Assembly (NCBI GenBank): GCA_023091735.1
Contig: JALKBU010000055.1
Location: 41,989-105,988, forward strand
Origin: Trichomonas tenax
Lineage: Eukaryota > Parabasalia > Trichomonadida > Trichomonadidae
DNA: 64,000 bases
Reading direction: 5' to 3'
This document shows positions 1 through 10,999 of the stretch, one piece after another (position 1 is the first letter of the stretch; each line of letters starts with the position of its first letter). The translations under genes and the position numbers were made by a program. The notes below the pieces were generated by a model. The model worked only from the letters and a program-made list of their open reading frames with translations, was not told the origin of the DNA and made no database searches.

Positions 1-1334
1 TGGTTTCCTGACCAATTGATTGATTTGATGGACTTTGATGGCGAAGCGCAGTAAGCCTGGAAGAAAGAATGCCATACTTGAGGTCCCGCAAGTGCATAGC
101 TCAAATCCATCGTGATGAAGTCGTTTTGAGGCATATGATTGAGAATTCTGCACCACATAGTGATGAAACTGTAGTTTTCCCATCTGCAGTGAGAAAATGT
201 GAAATTGGAGAGTGATGATGAAATTGGGATTTTGTAGAGTTCCTTACCGACGACCATACCGCCATCGACAATAATTCCTTGCAAATTCTTGTTATTCAAG
301 TGCTGGAATATGGAATCAACGAGAACTTGGCAATTTCTAAATTCGAATATTTTCACGTTCGGTAACGATTTCATTAAAAGATCAACGTTTAGCGTTGGCA
401 TGTCGATTATCGTTATTGTCGTGAGAATCTTTACAGCATCAGATCGGGAGAGTTCTGTAATGAATTTGTCGACAAATGAAGGATCTACTGCATCATTAAG
501 TGTTAACTTTGTGATTCTGCGACAACTGATGAGCTGTGTAAAGAATGGCATAGAATCGCTATTAATTCCATTTTTAATGAACGACATTGACATTAATTTT
601 GTCTCTTTATTATTCGAAAGCGCGTTGCAAACTTGAGGTATAGAGCTGTTCAGCTTTTCTGTAAATGTAACTGTTTCAAAGTATTTCATTGACTTTAAGA
701 AAGAACAAATTAAATTCCAATTAGAATTAGTTTCTGTAGCTGGGAAAACAATTTCCTTGAAGCAATTTGCATCAACGAAAGCGTCGAGAAGATCTGATAA
801 ATATTTGTCTGGGCAGCACATCTTGTTAAAATCGAGTTTTGGTGAATTTTGTCTTAATGTCATTTCAATTAGGTTAATTAAAAATTGCGGTGGAGGTGTT
901 TCGAGCTTGAACAACGCGTATTTAAACTTGTATAAGTTCCAGAGTGGAGTTGGCGATTTTGGTTTAATTCTCTCTGAATCTAGCTTGCATTTGCCTCCAA
1001 GGCGCGCACAGCAAGTATGCATAGTTAGAGCGACGTTAAAAGCACCTTGAACTTCGATTTCAACTTGTGTTTTCCCGGTTTCAAGTTTTATTCTCAAATC
1101 TGATGGCGCTGAGAGCGTCACGAGCTCGTCCCAGAAGAACCGTTCACACACCTGCAACTCCACGTTATCAGAAAGCTTTTCCATAAGAATAAATTCGAAT
1201 TCCGTAGATAAAAGACTTGCTTTGACCGATTTTCCATTTGTGAAGTGCGTGACTTTCATACATCCGATGACGAGCTCGTTTCCGATTTGGGAAATTGGTT
1301 TGACCCTCGCGAGAACTTTTTCATTTAAGTTCAT
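1..1334 (-). CDS. CARMIL-like PH plus leucine-rich-repeat protein (partial, C-terminus outside window)
   Basis: Read on the minus strand, one frame stays open from an ATG at 1334 to the window edge (about 444 codons, no stop). The first 110 or so residues include a segment reading ARVKPISQIGNELVIGCMKV followed by several short beta-like stretches, which resembles the N-terminal PH-like domain of CARMIL-family actin regulators. From about residue 150 on there are repeating leucine-rich units (for example LTKLTLNDA-like and IKSINWSGN-like motifs), as expected for the LRR horseshoe that follows. In that family the protein binds membranes and capping protein to control actin assembly; the capping-protein-binding tail would lie beyond the window. 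The plus-strand open frames at 289-1437 are shadows. LRR is well supported; the CARMIL assignment is inferred from architecture. Confidence 0.68.
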   Translation of the reverse strand, partial: MNLNEKVLARVKPISQIGNELVIGCMKVTHFTNGKSVKASLLSTEFEFILMEKLSDNVELQVCERFFWDELVTLSAPSDLRIKLETGKTQVEIEVQGAFNVALTMHTCCARLGGKCKLDSERIKPKSPTPLWNLYKFKYALFKLETPPPQFLINLIEMTLRQNSPKLDFNKMCCPDKYLSDLLDAFVDANCFKEIVFPATETNSNWNLICSFLKSMKYFETVTFTEKLNSSIPQVCNALSNNKETKLMSMSFIKNGINSDSMPFFTQLISCRRITKLTLNDAVDPSFVDKFITELSRSDAVKILTTITIIDMPTLNVDLLMKSLPNVKIFEFRNCQVLVDSIFQHLNNKNLQGIIVDGGMVVGKELYKIPISSSLSNFTFSHCRWENYSFITMWCRILNHMPQNDFITMDLSYALAGPQVWHSFFQAYCASPSKSIKSINWSGN

Positions 1335-2838
1335 TCAGTATGGTTGGCACTTTTTAGAATTGCTTCATAGTTTTTTTTATTTTCGATTTTTTTGTGAGAT
1401 TCATTTTCTACATGATATATTTCTTAATGTATTTTGATTTTTGGGACATTTTTTAAAATGTTTTTTGTTGAATTGATACTCATCGATCAATATTATGATT
1501 GATAAGCCAAACTTTATCTTTTTAATTATATCACTAACACTCAATGGCGACAAATAGCATATACTTTCAATATTTTTGTAATCTACCATAGTCTTGGTAT
1601 GATTAATGAGAACATATATACAGCTTCACTTTTTTCAATATAACATAGGTGGAAGATCAAATTTTAAACATTTTGACAAATCAATCTCAATTTTATATTA
1701 TCTGACATGTAATTGCTTCAATTCGGTAAAAATTGACAAATAAAAATAAACATTGTCAAATGAACAATGAAAAAAATTGAATTATAAATCTCTATTTTGG
1801 TGACGGCACATTCGCGGCACTATCATCACCTTCGGTATGTAACCATTTAACTTTATGATGTGGCAATTTATATATTTGAGATCGCCCAAAGAACGTATTT
1901 TCCCACAATTTGATGGCTGCAAAATAGAGAGATCTAGATTTACAATGATATCTGATTTTTTGCACTTAGAATATAAGGGATGATTCATGAATATCTTTCG
2001 CTTAAAATTTGATCAAGTATTTAAAACTATGCTCTTGGAAAAATTGATGACAATAGAGGAAGTTTGGCCATAACACACCTTAAGGATGCCCTAAATCACG
2101 ACTTTTTTTGTTGCCTTTATAACTTGGAATAGCATTGACTCACAAGTTTAAAACTTATATGGTACTATACTACTATATGTATAAAATATGTATCTAGAAA
2201 AATGTTTCGATAATAGTAATATCTGCCAAATTAAAATTTCGAATTTCGTCGCAACATGTAAACTTAAGTTTGAATCCATAGCACTATTTTCCAAAATGTG
2301 TAACAGTATTGTGCATAATTGCAAAGGATAAAACCTAATATTCGAAGCTCTGATTGATTTTTAAATTTGAATGAACTATTCAAATATTTGAAAGAAAAAA
2401 TTCATAATCATATTGAATTTTAAAAACCAATCAGAGTCTCACGTAGGCAAGGTGAATCAGAATAACTTTAACAATATAACTAGCTCATTTTAGAGATTAG
2501 TGCTACGGATTGAGTTTTGAAAAAGTCTAATATTTAAAGAAAAATCAATTTAATTTTTTTGAATATCAAAGATATTCGGTCAATATTAATAGAGCATAAA
2601 ATTTAAAGCTATTAGGCAATGAATGTATCACAAAATCTAAATTTGGATGGTGCTATGAGGCAGTGGATTTTTTTTCAAAAATCGCTCAACTGAATGCATT
2701 TTTTGAAACAATCAATAAATGATGAAATATGAGAATGTAATGTATGGATATTCGAAATTCAATAAAATGACATCGAAAAGATGTATTTCCAAAATACCCT
2801 TCCTTCCCTAACATTGGAAAATTTTCATGACCCCATGA
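1335..2838. other. intergenic, AT-rich; two weak minus-strand frames
   Basis: No convincing gene. Short minus-strand open frames at 1401-1589 and 1782-1988 could be relics, but they match no family I recognise. A TGACATGTAA motif sits near 1703. A poorly conserved inverted similarity (TCTGATTG-type and CAATCAGAG-type words) occurs around 2350-2435. Confidence 0.4.
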
Positions 2839-3546
2839 ACTAAAAAACTTAATAGTGCTTTATCATCATATATTAACACAACAGGTTTTACAAAAGGGGA
2901 ACCATATAATGAACCATCTCTTTGGGCTGGATTTGATGATAGCTTTTATGCTGTATCCGCATATTAAATCTTAGCAAATGGTAGAGTTAGTTATACACAA
3001 GGTAACGCAATTAATGAAGGTTATATTATGAATAATTGTGGAACAACAGATACTATTAAGAAAACTGATGTATTTTCTAAAACAAGACACTCAGATGTTT
3101 GGAAACGTGTTAATACTGTTAGATCTGGTACAGTTATTGATATGACTGCATTAGAAAGTGATAATACATTTGATGTTAATTTAGATTTGAAGATAGATAT
3201 TAGAAGATTCTTACCATTTGAAGCTATTAGGTTCTTACCTGATTTTGCTGGTAATATTCAACTCAAAGTTAAATTCACAGCAGATGCATTACAAATAGCA
3301 CCATTAAGTTTAGATGATGTCTTGTTAACATCAAATAACTTAGCTAAGGTTAAAACATATCCACAAATTACTAATAGGTTTGTTCCATTAAATGAAGAAT
3401 TTAAACATTTCAATGCTATTACTAAAGCTGCTGATGGAATTTCATTAACAGTTATTAATAATACTATTACTAAGGTTTCTGCTAACTTTGTTGATTGTGC
3501 TGTTGTTGGTAAGAACTTCAGTTTAGATCCAGTTGTATATTCTTGA
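2839..3546 (+). pseudogene. Maverick/Polinton major-capsid-like fragment, disabled
   Basis: The plus frame 1 is coding-like from about 2839 to the stop at 3544-3546, interrupted by an in-frame TAA at 2965-2967; 172 residues remain after the first downstream ATG (3028). The text has the style of a double-jelly-roll capsid protein: a long beta-rich region with an internal FLPFEAIRFLPDFAGNIQL-type segment (about residues 61-80 of the ORF), comparable to the turn between strands in DJR capsids. Codons are strongly A/T-ending. Mavericks are abundant in trichomonads, so this is most likely a decayed copy. The frame stops where BspA-like sequence starts in another frame, suggesting a rearrangement junction at 3536-3546. 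The capsid call is inference from family style; the broken-ORF status is direct. Confidence 0.45.
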
Positions 3547-4090
3547 TGAATATTTCAGTAAATTGGTTGAAATCGTTATTCCTTCGCTTGTTAATAATTT
3601 GCCCGTGACAAAATTAAACTTCAGATGTTTCTGCGGTTGCACAAAATTAACAACATGTTATATTTCAAAAACTGTTAACATTCTATACGCAGTCACATTT
3701 TTCCAAACAAATATAACAAAAGTAGTCTTCGCCGAAAACTCAAACTGCACGCACATTGGATATTGGATATTTGCGTATTCGCCGATAGAAGTCTTTATGA
3801 TTCCTCCTTCAGTGATATCAATTCACAAAGACGCTTTCATTAATGCACTCAATCTAAAATCGATATATTGTAATTCGTTAAATCCAACATTTACGAACAA
3901 ACTAACAATTGATTCAAACTTCACAGTTCATCTTCCTGTAAATTCTCCTCTCATAAATTTCGGAGGTGTTATGAATATCACAAAGGTTTTATCTGAATTC
4001 TCTAAATTTGCTCATTCTTGTCATCAGTTTCATTATCGAAATCCAATTTGCAGACTTTCATTTTGCATAATGATATTTATCATAGAATAA
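3533..4090 (+). pseudogene. BspA-like LRR protein fragment (C-terminal part)
   Basis: About 185 residues with the LRR spacing typical of Treponema-type/BspA-like proteins: short repeats carrying 'F.gCtkLttcyi', 'vVFAensnCTHIGYWIFAYSPIEVFMIPPS'-like blocks and 'I..DAF.nA.nLKSI'. There is no start codon of its own, signal peptide or transmembrane segment, and its 5' end abuts the capsid-like fragment in another frame. In trichomonads these proteins are surface or secreted adhesin-like molecules. This piece is a remnant created by rearrangement or element insertion. Confidence 0.6.
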
Positions 4091-4234
4091 GTAAATAGAC
4101 GAATCAATTTTTACATGATACCTTTTGCAACAGATATATATTATGAATAACTTTGCAATTGTCTATTATTTTTTTACGATATCATAAATTTGGATAAATT
4201 AGATACAGTTAAACTTTTTAAAACAAAATAATAG

Positions 4235-7200
4235 TTAACAGTGCATTTCACAGCAGATGGAGTCGTTCATATCCCAGTATGACATTGGGTTGTACATTGG
4301 TGTGAGAAGTCTTCTATCATCTCTATCATGCTCTCTTGATACCAAATAAACAGGTTCGAAAACAGATCTCTTGACAGTCTCGTTCTTTCTGATGATCTGT
4401 GTTCTCGTTGGTGCAACCATTGATGAAATAGCTTGGACGAAGAATGGAGGAGCAATGGCACTAGAAACCATTGTGATGACTGAGCACCAATGGATTGGAT
4501 TTGCTGTTGTTCTCCACATGACTAAGTACATATCCTTGAGCATCTCCATTGAGTCGATGGAGCTGGCGACGACAGCAAAGAAAACGTACAAGATCCAGCT
4601 GCCCCAAATGAAGATCAGGTTCAAAGCGGTGAAGTGCATTGTTTCGAGGGTGACAGTGAGAAGAACAATGAGAATGAGTGCACTGTAGACGACCTGCTGT
4701 GCTTCATCGAGGCTGGCAGCATTACCATCGACGTTATTTGCGTGGTGCTCTGTGAACACGAAGTACCAAATAATCGTTATAACAATTGCCTGGTAAACAC
4801 CTCTCACGTACCACCAGAACAATGTTCTCTTGTTGCAGAAGATGGAATGTTGCGAGTCCTGGTATACATATGGATGCAAGAAGACAGAGCTTTCTTCGAT
4901 GTCCTTGTCCTGAAGGAAGAAAATGACTGGAAGAACCGTGAAAATAGCATTATAGCACATCAGGTTGAAGCTGTTGAAGAAACTGGCTGCGCTGTAGCCA
5001 TTTGCAAACATGTACAATACCTGGATCAAGCAGACTAGTGTAGACTTGTAGAGACAGAACTGAGCAAGCCATGATGTTCTGTAAGCAGAATATCTTCCGT
5101 GAACAAGGAGAAGACGCTGGAGGAATCTAAATTGATGGAGTGTGAAATCAGCTGCTGTTGATGCCTGATTTCCTTCCTTTCCTTGGATACCAACACCAAT
5201 GTGAGCTGCTCTAATCATAGGAACGTCATTACCTCCATCGCCAATTGACAAAACAGTTTTTGAAGCCGATTTAATGCAGTTGATAATCTCCGCTTTCTGC
5301 GATGGTGTTGCACGAGAAACAATTACGCACTTCGCCATTGATGCGAGTTCTCTGAACTCATCAACAAGCGGTGGAGAGAGAAGCTCTGGAAGCGAAGCTT
5401 GTTGTGTTGTGCCTTGAATAGTTAAGTAATAAATGAAGTTTGGATTTCTCTGCATTTCTGATTGCACATATAACAATGCGTTGTGAAGCATATCAGGAAC
5501 AGGGATTGTCTTGTAGCTTAAATCGAGGATCTTACCGTCATTCTGAATGAGCTGTGTTGAGAATGAGATTTTGATTGCTGTTTGCAAAATATCACCTGTA
5601 ACCATCCAAACTTTGATTCCTGCATCGCGAAGCATTGAAATTGTCTCAGGAACGCCCTGTTGAAGCTTATCTTCGATGGCTGTTAAACCAAGAAGTTCTG
5701 ATTCCAACTCTATTTGATCGAATAAAGCATTTTCCTTCTTTTCACGTTTAGAAACATCTGCGCGAGCTTCTTCGACTCTTGCGATGAAATCGTTATACTC
5801 TGACTCAGAGAGTTCACGCTGTGAATGTGCCATGACTCTGAGGCCCATACCAGCAAGTTGATACATTTGGTGATCGAAGTTTTCAATTGACTTGTTATCG
5901 GCGCAGTTCTTTCCAATAAACTCACCGGCGCCTTTAGAAAGAAGAATATATCTCCCTGTTGCTAATTCTTTGACAATCACTGACATTCTCTTTCTTATGT
6001 AGTTGAATGGAATTGTGAAAACAATTTCGTATTGTATTGGCTTAATCGCTAATGTTGTGCTCGATATTGTAAATGTTTTTCCTTCTTGAGAAACTGAAAT
6101 TCCGAGCCTCGTTAATCCATTGATGAATGAGATTTCTTCGGGAGAAATACCGATTGGTTTTGAGTTTTCAATCTTGAGAGTGTGGCACAATGCAATATTG
6201 CGAACGAGAGCAATAACATTTGGATCATTATTCAAGAAAGCATTTGTTAACAGCGCATCTTCATAGATTGCTTCGCTATCTGCTGAATAACCATACAAAA
6301 GACCTTTTACGGACAACTTTTTAAGCTCCATTTGGTTCTCTGTTAATGTTCCGGTTTTATCAGTGAAAACATAATCAATTGCACCGAGATCTTCGATGAC
6401 AGATGAATTCGAGCACTTAGAATGCAATATTTCACCACCAATGTTTCTTTTATCTAATGCCATCTTGTTATCCAATTGTATCCAGATCTTGTAAATGAAC
6501 TTGCAAATATCTAAAGTGACTCTGAGAGAAATTGGTATCATTGTCGATGTCAATAAGAAGAATCTAACATAGAGAATGACCCAATCCTTTGCGGTGTATG
6601 AATCCATCTCCAAATACACGAAATCGTTCATGTGCTTCACTTGATAGTAGTTTCCAAAAGTGCCGCACGCGATTGCTAGAAGAAGTTGAGAAATAAAAAC
6701 ACCAATGGAGACTTTATTGAACAGCTTCTCGATTTTTGTCCATTTGATGATCGGTTTCTTGCTATTTAAGCCTAATTTCGTTTGTGGACCAGCATAAGCG
6801 ACAATTCCGTAAATTTCGTTTATATTTCTGAGATATGTACCAGACTGAATGAAATTGTGGTTGGAAATCGATTGTGTTTGTTGATTAATTTCGATTTTTC
6901 CAGAAAAGCTGTATAACTCTTGATTTGGCGCTTGACAAGTGATTTTCGCGTTCATCGAGTGCAAGCTTTCGGGATCGATGTTCTTTAAAATAGGTATAAT
7001 CGATCTTTCTTTCAAGTTTGTTTCACCATCAAGATTTGCTGTTTCGATAGAACAAGTTCCATCATTTTCTGATGACTTTATCATGATTATGTCTGCAGGG
7101 CATTCTTTGTCTCGCTGCAGTATAACGATATCACCAACGTGTAGTTCTTCAGATTTAATTTCTTTTCTCACTCCATCAACAATAGCTGTGTATTTGCGGC

Positions 7201-7525
7201 TGTTGATTTCGTTATCGGCGTCGTGTATTTTGAGGTCATCGTAGCCTTCTCTGAAAATCGTGAATGAGAAAATGATGATAATCGGGATCCACGTTGTCAA
7301 TGGATTTACTGGAGAGAGCTGCCTGAACGACTGCAGTGTTCCTATGAGGAAAAAGTAGAAATTCATGAAGCGTTTGAAGTGATTGAAAAAGATAAGAAAG
7401 AAAAACGAGTACCAAGTGTACTTGGAGTTGACAATTTTATTGTTTGTGTGTTTTTTGTCCTTCGATCTGACTCCTGCGTAAAAATTTCTTTCGATTTCAA
7501 TATTATTTTTCGAAAAACACCCCAT
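4235..7525 (-). CDS. P4-type ATPase, phospholipid flippase
   Basis: 1096 residues, a usual length for the family. Landmarks: N-terminal membrane pair (about 41-90); actuator motif DGETN at 166-170; PISL in M4 at about 331; phosphorylation motif DKTGTLT at 389-395; KGAGEF at about 531; MVTGD at 641-645; GDGGNDV at 762-768; then a C-terminal membrane block of about six segments (roughly 810-1050). P4-ATPases use ATP to move aminophospholipids to the cytosolic leaflet of plasma and endomembranes, usually with a CDC50 beta subunit (none in this window). The start at 7525 is the first ATG and lies directly after a GTGACAA-type motif. Several plus-strand open frames inside are shadows. Nothing appears truncated. 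Confidence 0.95.
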   Translation of the reverse strand: MGCFSKNNIEIERNFYAGVRSKDKKHTNNKIVNSKYTWYSFFFLIFFNHFKRFMNFYFFLIGTLQSFRQLSPVNPLTTWIPIIIIFSFTIFREGYDDLKIHDADNEINSRKYTAIVDGVRKEIKSEELHVGDIVILQRDKECPADIIMIKSSENDGTCSIETANLDGETNLKERSIIPILKNIDPESLHSMNAKITCQAPNQELYSFSGKIEINQQTQSISNHNFIQSGTYLRNINEIYGIVAYAGPQTKLGLNSKKPIIKWTKIEKLFNKVSIGVFISQLLLAIACGTFGNYYQVKHMNDFVYLEMDSYTAKDWVILYVRFFLLTSTMIPISLRVTLDICKFIYKIWIQLDNKMALDKRNIGGEILHSKCSNSSVIEDLGAIDYVFTDKTGTLTENQMELKKLSVKGLLYGYSADSEAIYEDALLTNAFLNNDPNVIALVRNIALCHTLKIENSKPIGISPEEISFINGLTRLGISVSQEGKTFTISSTTLAIKPIQYEIVFTIPFNYIRKRMSVIVKELATGRYILLSKGAGEFIGKNCADNKSIENFDHQMYQLAGMGLRVMAHSQRELSESEYNDFIARVEEARADVSKREKKENALFDQIELESELLGLTAIEDKLQQGVPETISMLRDAGIKVWMVTGDILQTAIKISFSTQLIQNDGKILDLSYKTIPVPDMLHNALLYVQSEMQRNPNFIYYLTIQGTTQQASLPELLSPPLVDEFRELASMAKCVIVSRATPSQKAEIINCIKSASKTVLSIGDGGNDVPMIRAAHIGVGIQGKEGNQASTAADFTLHQFRFLQRLLLVHGRYSAYRTSWLAQFCLYKSTLVCLIQVLYMFANGYSAASFFNSFNLMCYNAIFTVLPVIFFLQDKDIEESSVFLHPYVYQDSQHSIFCNKRTLFWWYVRGVYQAIVITIIWYFVFTEHHANNVDGNAASLDEAQQVVYSALILIVLLTVTLETMHFTALNLIFIWGSWILYVFFAVVASSIDSMEMLKDMYLVMWRTTANPIHWCSVITMVSSAIAPPFFVQAISSMVAPTRTQIIRKNETVKRSVFEPVYLVSREHDRDDRRLLTPMYNPMSYWDMNDSICCEMHC

Positions 7526-7537
7526 TTGTCACTTTTT
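7526..7537 (-). promoter_or_regulatory. AAAAAGTGACAA start-proximal motif (P4-ATPase)
   Basis: On the coding strand the motif AAAAAGTGACAA ends immediately before the ATG at 7525. The same core stands just upstream of the CK2-beta, SP-RING and MATE genes, so it is a candidate core promoter element. It resembles no bacterial ribosome site. Confidence 0.4.
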
Positions 7538-9035
7538 GTCTAAAAGTCTCATTTTTATTTTAATCTTTTTGGAATTCTCAGATTTTAATATATGTTACAA
7601 CACTCTACTTTATTTCTTGTTGCTATGTGAAGTCCATAGTCTCTAATATATCGATTCGAAAACATAAAATCACAAGATAATTTAGTTTTGATTAAGCCAA
7701 ATGATACACTTAACACTGATCAATTGAATGTTAAAAAGTTATTTTTCATAACTTCCTAAATGGTGAAGCATTTATCAAGAAATATCCAGTTAAACCAATA
7801 GAATCACAAGAAATTTTCATTGCTGCTATCTAATATCAGTAGGATTTTTAAAATTAGAGAATTTAACAAAACTATCAGGCTGCTGCCATAGAATGCAAAA
7901 GAATTGATGATGCTTTCGTGTTCATCAGTATGATAACGAAAGATCTTAGTTTTATCAGTCCTTCCGCATCCAAAAATTGTCGAGAACTTCAGATAATTTT
8001 TTGAACTGATCAAGGGATGCATCCATGATAGCACGCACGTGACGAAATAAATACAACATAAATAGTGTAACAGGTTTCAAATGTGGTTACTTCAACAGGA
8101 AGAAAAGTGCTATCTTCAGATGGATAAAAATAAATCAACGATATGAAGGCTTAGTGAAAATGACTGACTCTTCGATTAATATATTACAAACATGCATTAT
8201 AACATGCACACATCCTAACAAAGCTATTTTTTACACTTTGACAAAATCACTTTGCATCGTCAAAAATATTTATCATGAGAAATTTTGTTATTTAGGCTGT
8301 TGCTGATAGATTGCTCTGCATAAGATGGCTTTACACAAGTGCGAAATCATATGTACGTAGCAGGGTCAAAGTTTATTGAGATATGTTGTACATAAAATGA
8401 TACCAGATGACCAAATAATTTCTAAACATCTCACTTAATTTTTCAATGAGTTCTCTCAATTTCCAATAACCTTTTTTGGAGACTAAAATAACTCATTCAA
8501 ATGCATGATGTTAGATGAGTCTTAAATTCAAAAACATTTGTCAAATTGAGTTGATTAAAAAAATCAATTGAAATATAGGTATATCGGCGAAAATAAAGCA
8601 GAATTGCGAGATTCTAATTTTTTTGAGCGAATCTAAAGTTCACAGCAGCTTTGCTGACTATGCACTCGCACTTCTATCAATAAAATGCTGTAAAGTTGCT
8701 TAAAAAGCAGAGATTATAATCCAAAAAATCAAATGTTATTGAAAATGGCGTGCTTCTTGCTCATCTCATCCAAAGCATCGATTTATTTGGAAAAATGGTC
8801 AAGAAACACGCCTTTTCCAATGTAATTTGATCTTGAAATATAGCTGAACGCTATACTTCACTATGTATGGTAGATATTGAATACTTGCACTCTGTAGATG
8901 TAATTTTAGTGTTTGCTGGCGCCAGAAGTCGATAATTTATCCAAAAATATAAATACCTTCAAAAATGATCAATTTGTACCAGAAATTGATCTTTTATGAT
9001 GATATCTAATAACGGATAAATATAAACTACAGATT

Positions 9036-9110
9036 GCTTTGCATGTCATATGCCATGACAAACTGATGCACATAGGCTCTCTGTTTGTCATGACATATGA
9101 CAAGCAAAGC
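9036..9110. repeat. 28-bp near-perfect inverted repeat (hairpin)
   Basis: Arms 9036-9063 and 9083-9110 are complementary over 28 bp with two mismatches, separated by a 19-base loop. The arms carry the word TCATATG next to TGTCAT/ATGACA. This is far longer than chance predicts for adjacent arms, and it could be a hairpin RNA, a MITE remnant or a protein-binding palindrome. Confidence 0.75.
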
Positions 9111-10586
9111 GAGAAATGTAGATCGATAAATCGAATGTTTATGTTTATCGCACTCTCTATGACTTCCTGAAGTTGCCAGATCATTCTGTGTTTTAATGAC
9201 TTCATAGAACCATAGAAAATGTAGTTTTGTAAAAGGAAAGTCGAATGAGTTCGATCTGAGCGAGTGTCGAAGTCATCAACATGCATAAATACACTCATAT
9301 CACATTTAAAGATGTGCTGTATTCTTTGGCACAAATTTATTCTTTAAAACAAATAGAATGATAAATATTAATGTTGATGCAGACCAATCATATATCGTCA
9401 TGTAACATCATTTGCTTCATTTCACTCTTCATTCATTCATCTCTATCATTACATACAATGAATGCATTATAAAAGAAGTTCATGATGCAGAATATCATAC
9501 AGCGATTGATTGCATAAAACAACACCCGTTTGAGCACAAGTAAAGCAATTAGTTGAGAACGATAAACGAAATATTTCGATTCATCGCGTCTTCTAAGACA
9601 CTCCACGTTTTCTGGGTCATCACTTACCTCAATAAACAAACGAAAAATTTCTTTTGAATATCTTTCTGCGATCGTTATGTGACGAGAAGACTCATGAATA
9701 TTTTTAAGGCTCCAGTTCCAAGTACTCAAATTTTAAGCTTCACTCTTCTACTCTAAAAGCCCAATCAAAAGACTTTAAAGTATATCTATATCATCATAAA
9801 GCAATACTTTTTGACAAATGTTTTGCATTTTCACTTGTATTAGTAGTTATGTCATTGAAACTATGTGAACATAAATATAAATATATGAAAACACCCATCC
9901 AACTTACTCAATATACTTAAACGCACAGACACATCGAGATACAATATCTCAAAAAAGTATTGAAGATGCAATCCAAGATATTAATCAGGTATTGAGAAAT
10001 CGGCAAATCTTGCTTTTGGAATAATCGTCAAAATTTTCGTAAAAAAGTGTAAAATTCAGTGGAAATAATCGTACTTTTACATTTTTTATACCCTAACTTG
10101 ACCCCCAACATTAATATCATAATGATGAAAAAACGAGTTAGATTGATACTCTATCATAGTGATGGAAATATAAAATTGATAGAAAACTTTCATGTTGCGA
10201 AATTTTAAAATTAATATCAATCTCATCAGAACATAGCACCACGCTAAACGAAGAGGTACATCAGCAATTTGCTATGATTGCCGCCTTCGAAAATGGGTCA
10301 AAAAATGCGATATTCAGAACTTCAAAAATTTGAAATAATTTGACAATGCTGCTTTATCCTTCAGATTGCAGCCTCCACATATATGATAATTGACCTAAGC
10401 TTTGTAGATTACTGTTTTAATTTTTCGAGATACGAACTGGAAATGCAAAATAATTTTTACAACACTTGCTTTTGATAGCACTCATATATCCTACATGATT
10501 CCCTCATTAATGCCTTTTAATTCTTTATATTTGGAGAGTAAATACAAGCATTTTATGTTATGCTATGTTTGTGCAAAAAATGATAC

Positions 10587-10607
10587 GACATGTAAAGTTT
10601 ACATGTC
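10587..10607. repeat. perfect 21-bp palindrome of CATGTAA half-sites
   Basis: GACATGTAAA and TTTACATGTC flank a single central G. The half-site is the same word that recurs alone or in pairs elsewhere in the window (1703, 19180, 20628, 63100, 63155). Confidence 0.75.
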
Positions 10608-10999
10608 AGCTAAGTTGAGATTTTGAAAAAAATCAATACAAAATAAGGTATACTGATAAAGTGAGTAAATAAATGATGACATATGCGAATATGGCTCCTG
10701 TATCATGATTTCATTACTTTATCACAGCTTAGTATCACTTTAAAATATCATGTGGTGACTTCAAGTCCGCCTATGAATGGATAGAAATGAATACATTAGG
10801 TTTTTATCTGATGTAATATCTGAAATTGAATCGTGATATGCCTTTGTATTGCCTATATCATCACTTTCATTTACATATTTGAAATTAAAACTTAACACTA
10901 ATTATAATCGAGCTCATTACTTTTGATTTTCTAATGGCAATAGTACTGGAATTAAAATAAATAACCTTTATCTATATATATAAAATCAAATAAGTTCTA

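Larger units (their letters stand above)
7538..10999. other. 3.4-kb gene-poor region
   Basis: No supported gene. Small minus-strand frames (7804-8034, 8969-9334, 9433-9729) have random-looking composition and no recognisable domains. The region holds the hairpin at 9036-9110 and the palindrome at 10587-10607, listed separately. Confidence 0.5.

Noticed and set aside
289..1437. Plus-strand ORFs at the left edge
   Set aside because: The minus strand is continuously open and protein-like over this whole stretch; the plus frames are its shadows.
4371..5038. Plus-strand ORFs inside the P4-ATPase gene
   Set aside because: They lie wholly within the minus-strand coding region and have no family features.
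8969..9729. Minus ORFs of 121 and 98 codons
   Set aside because: One spans the palindromic hairpin, and both have random-like composition with no domain.
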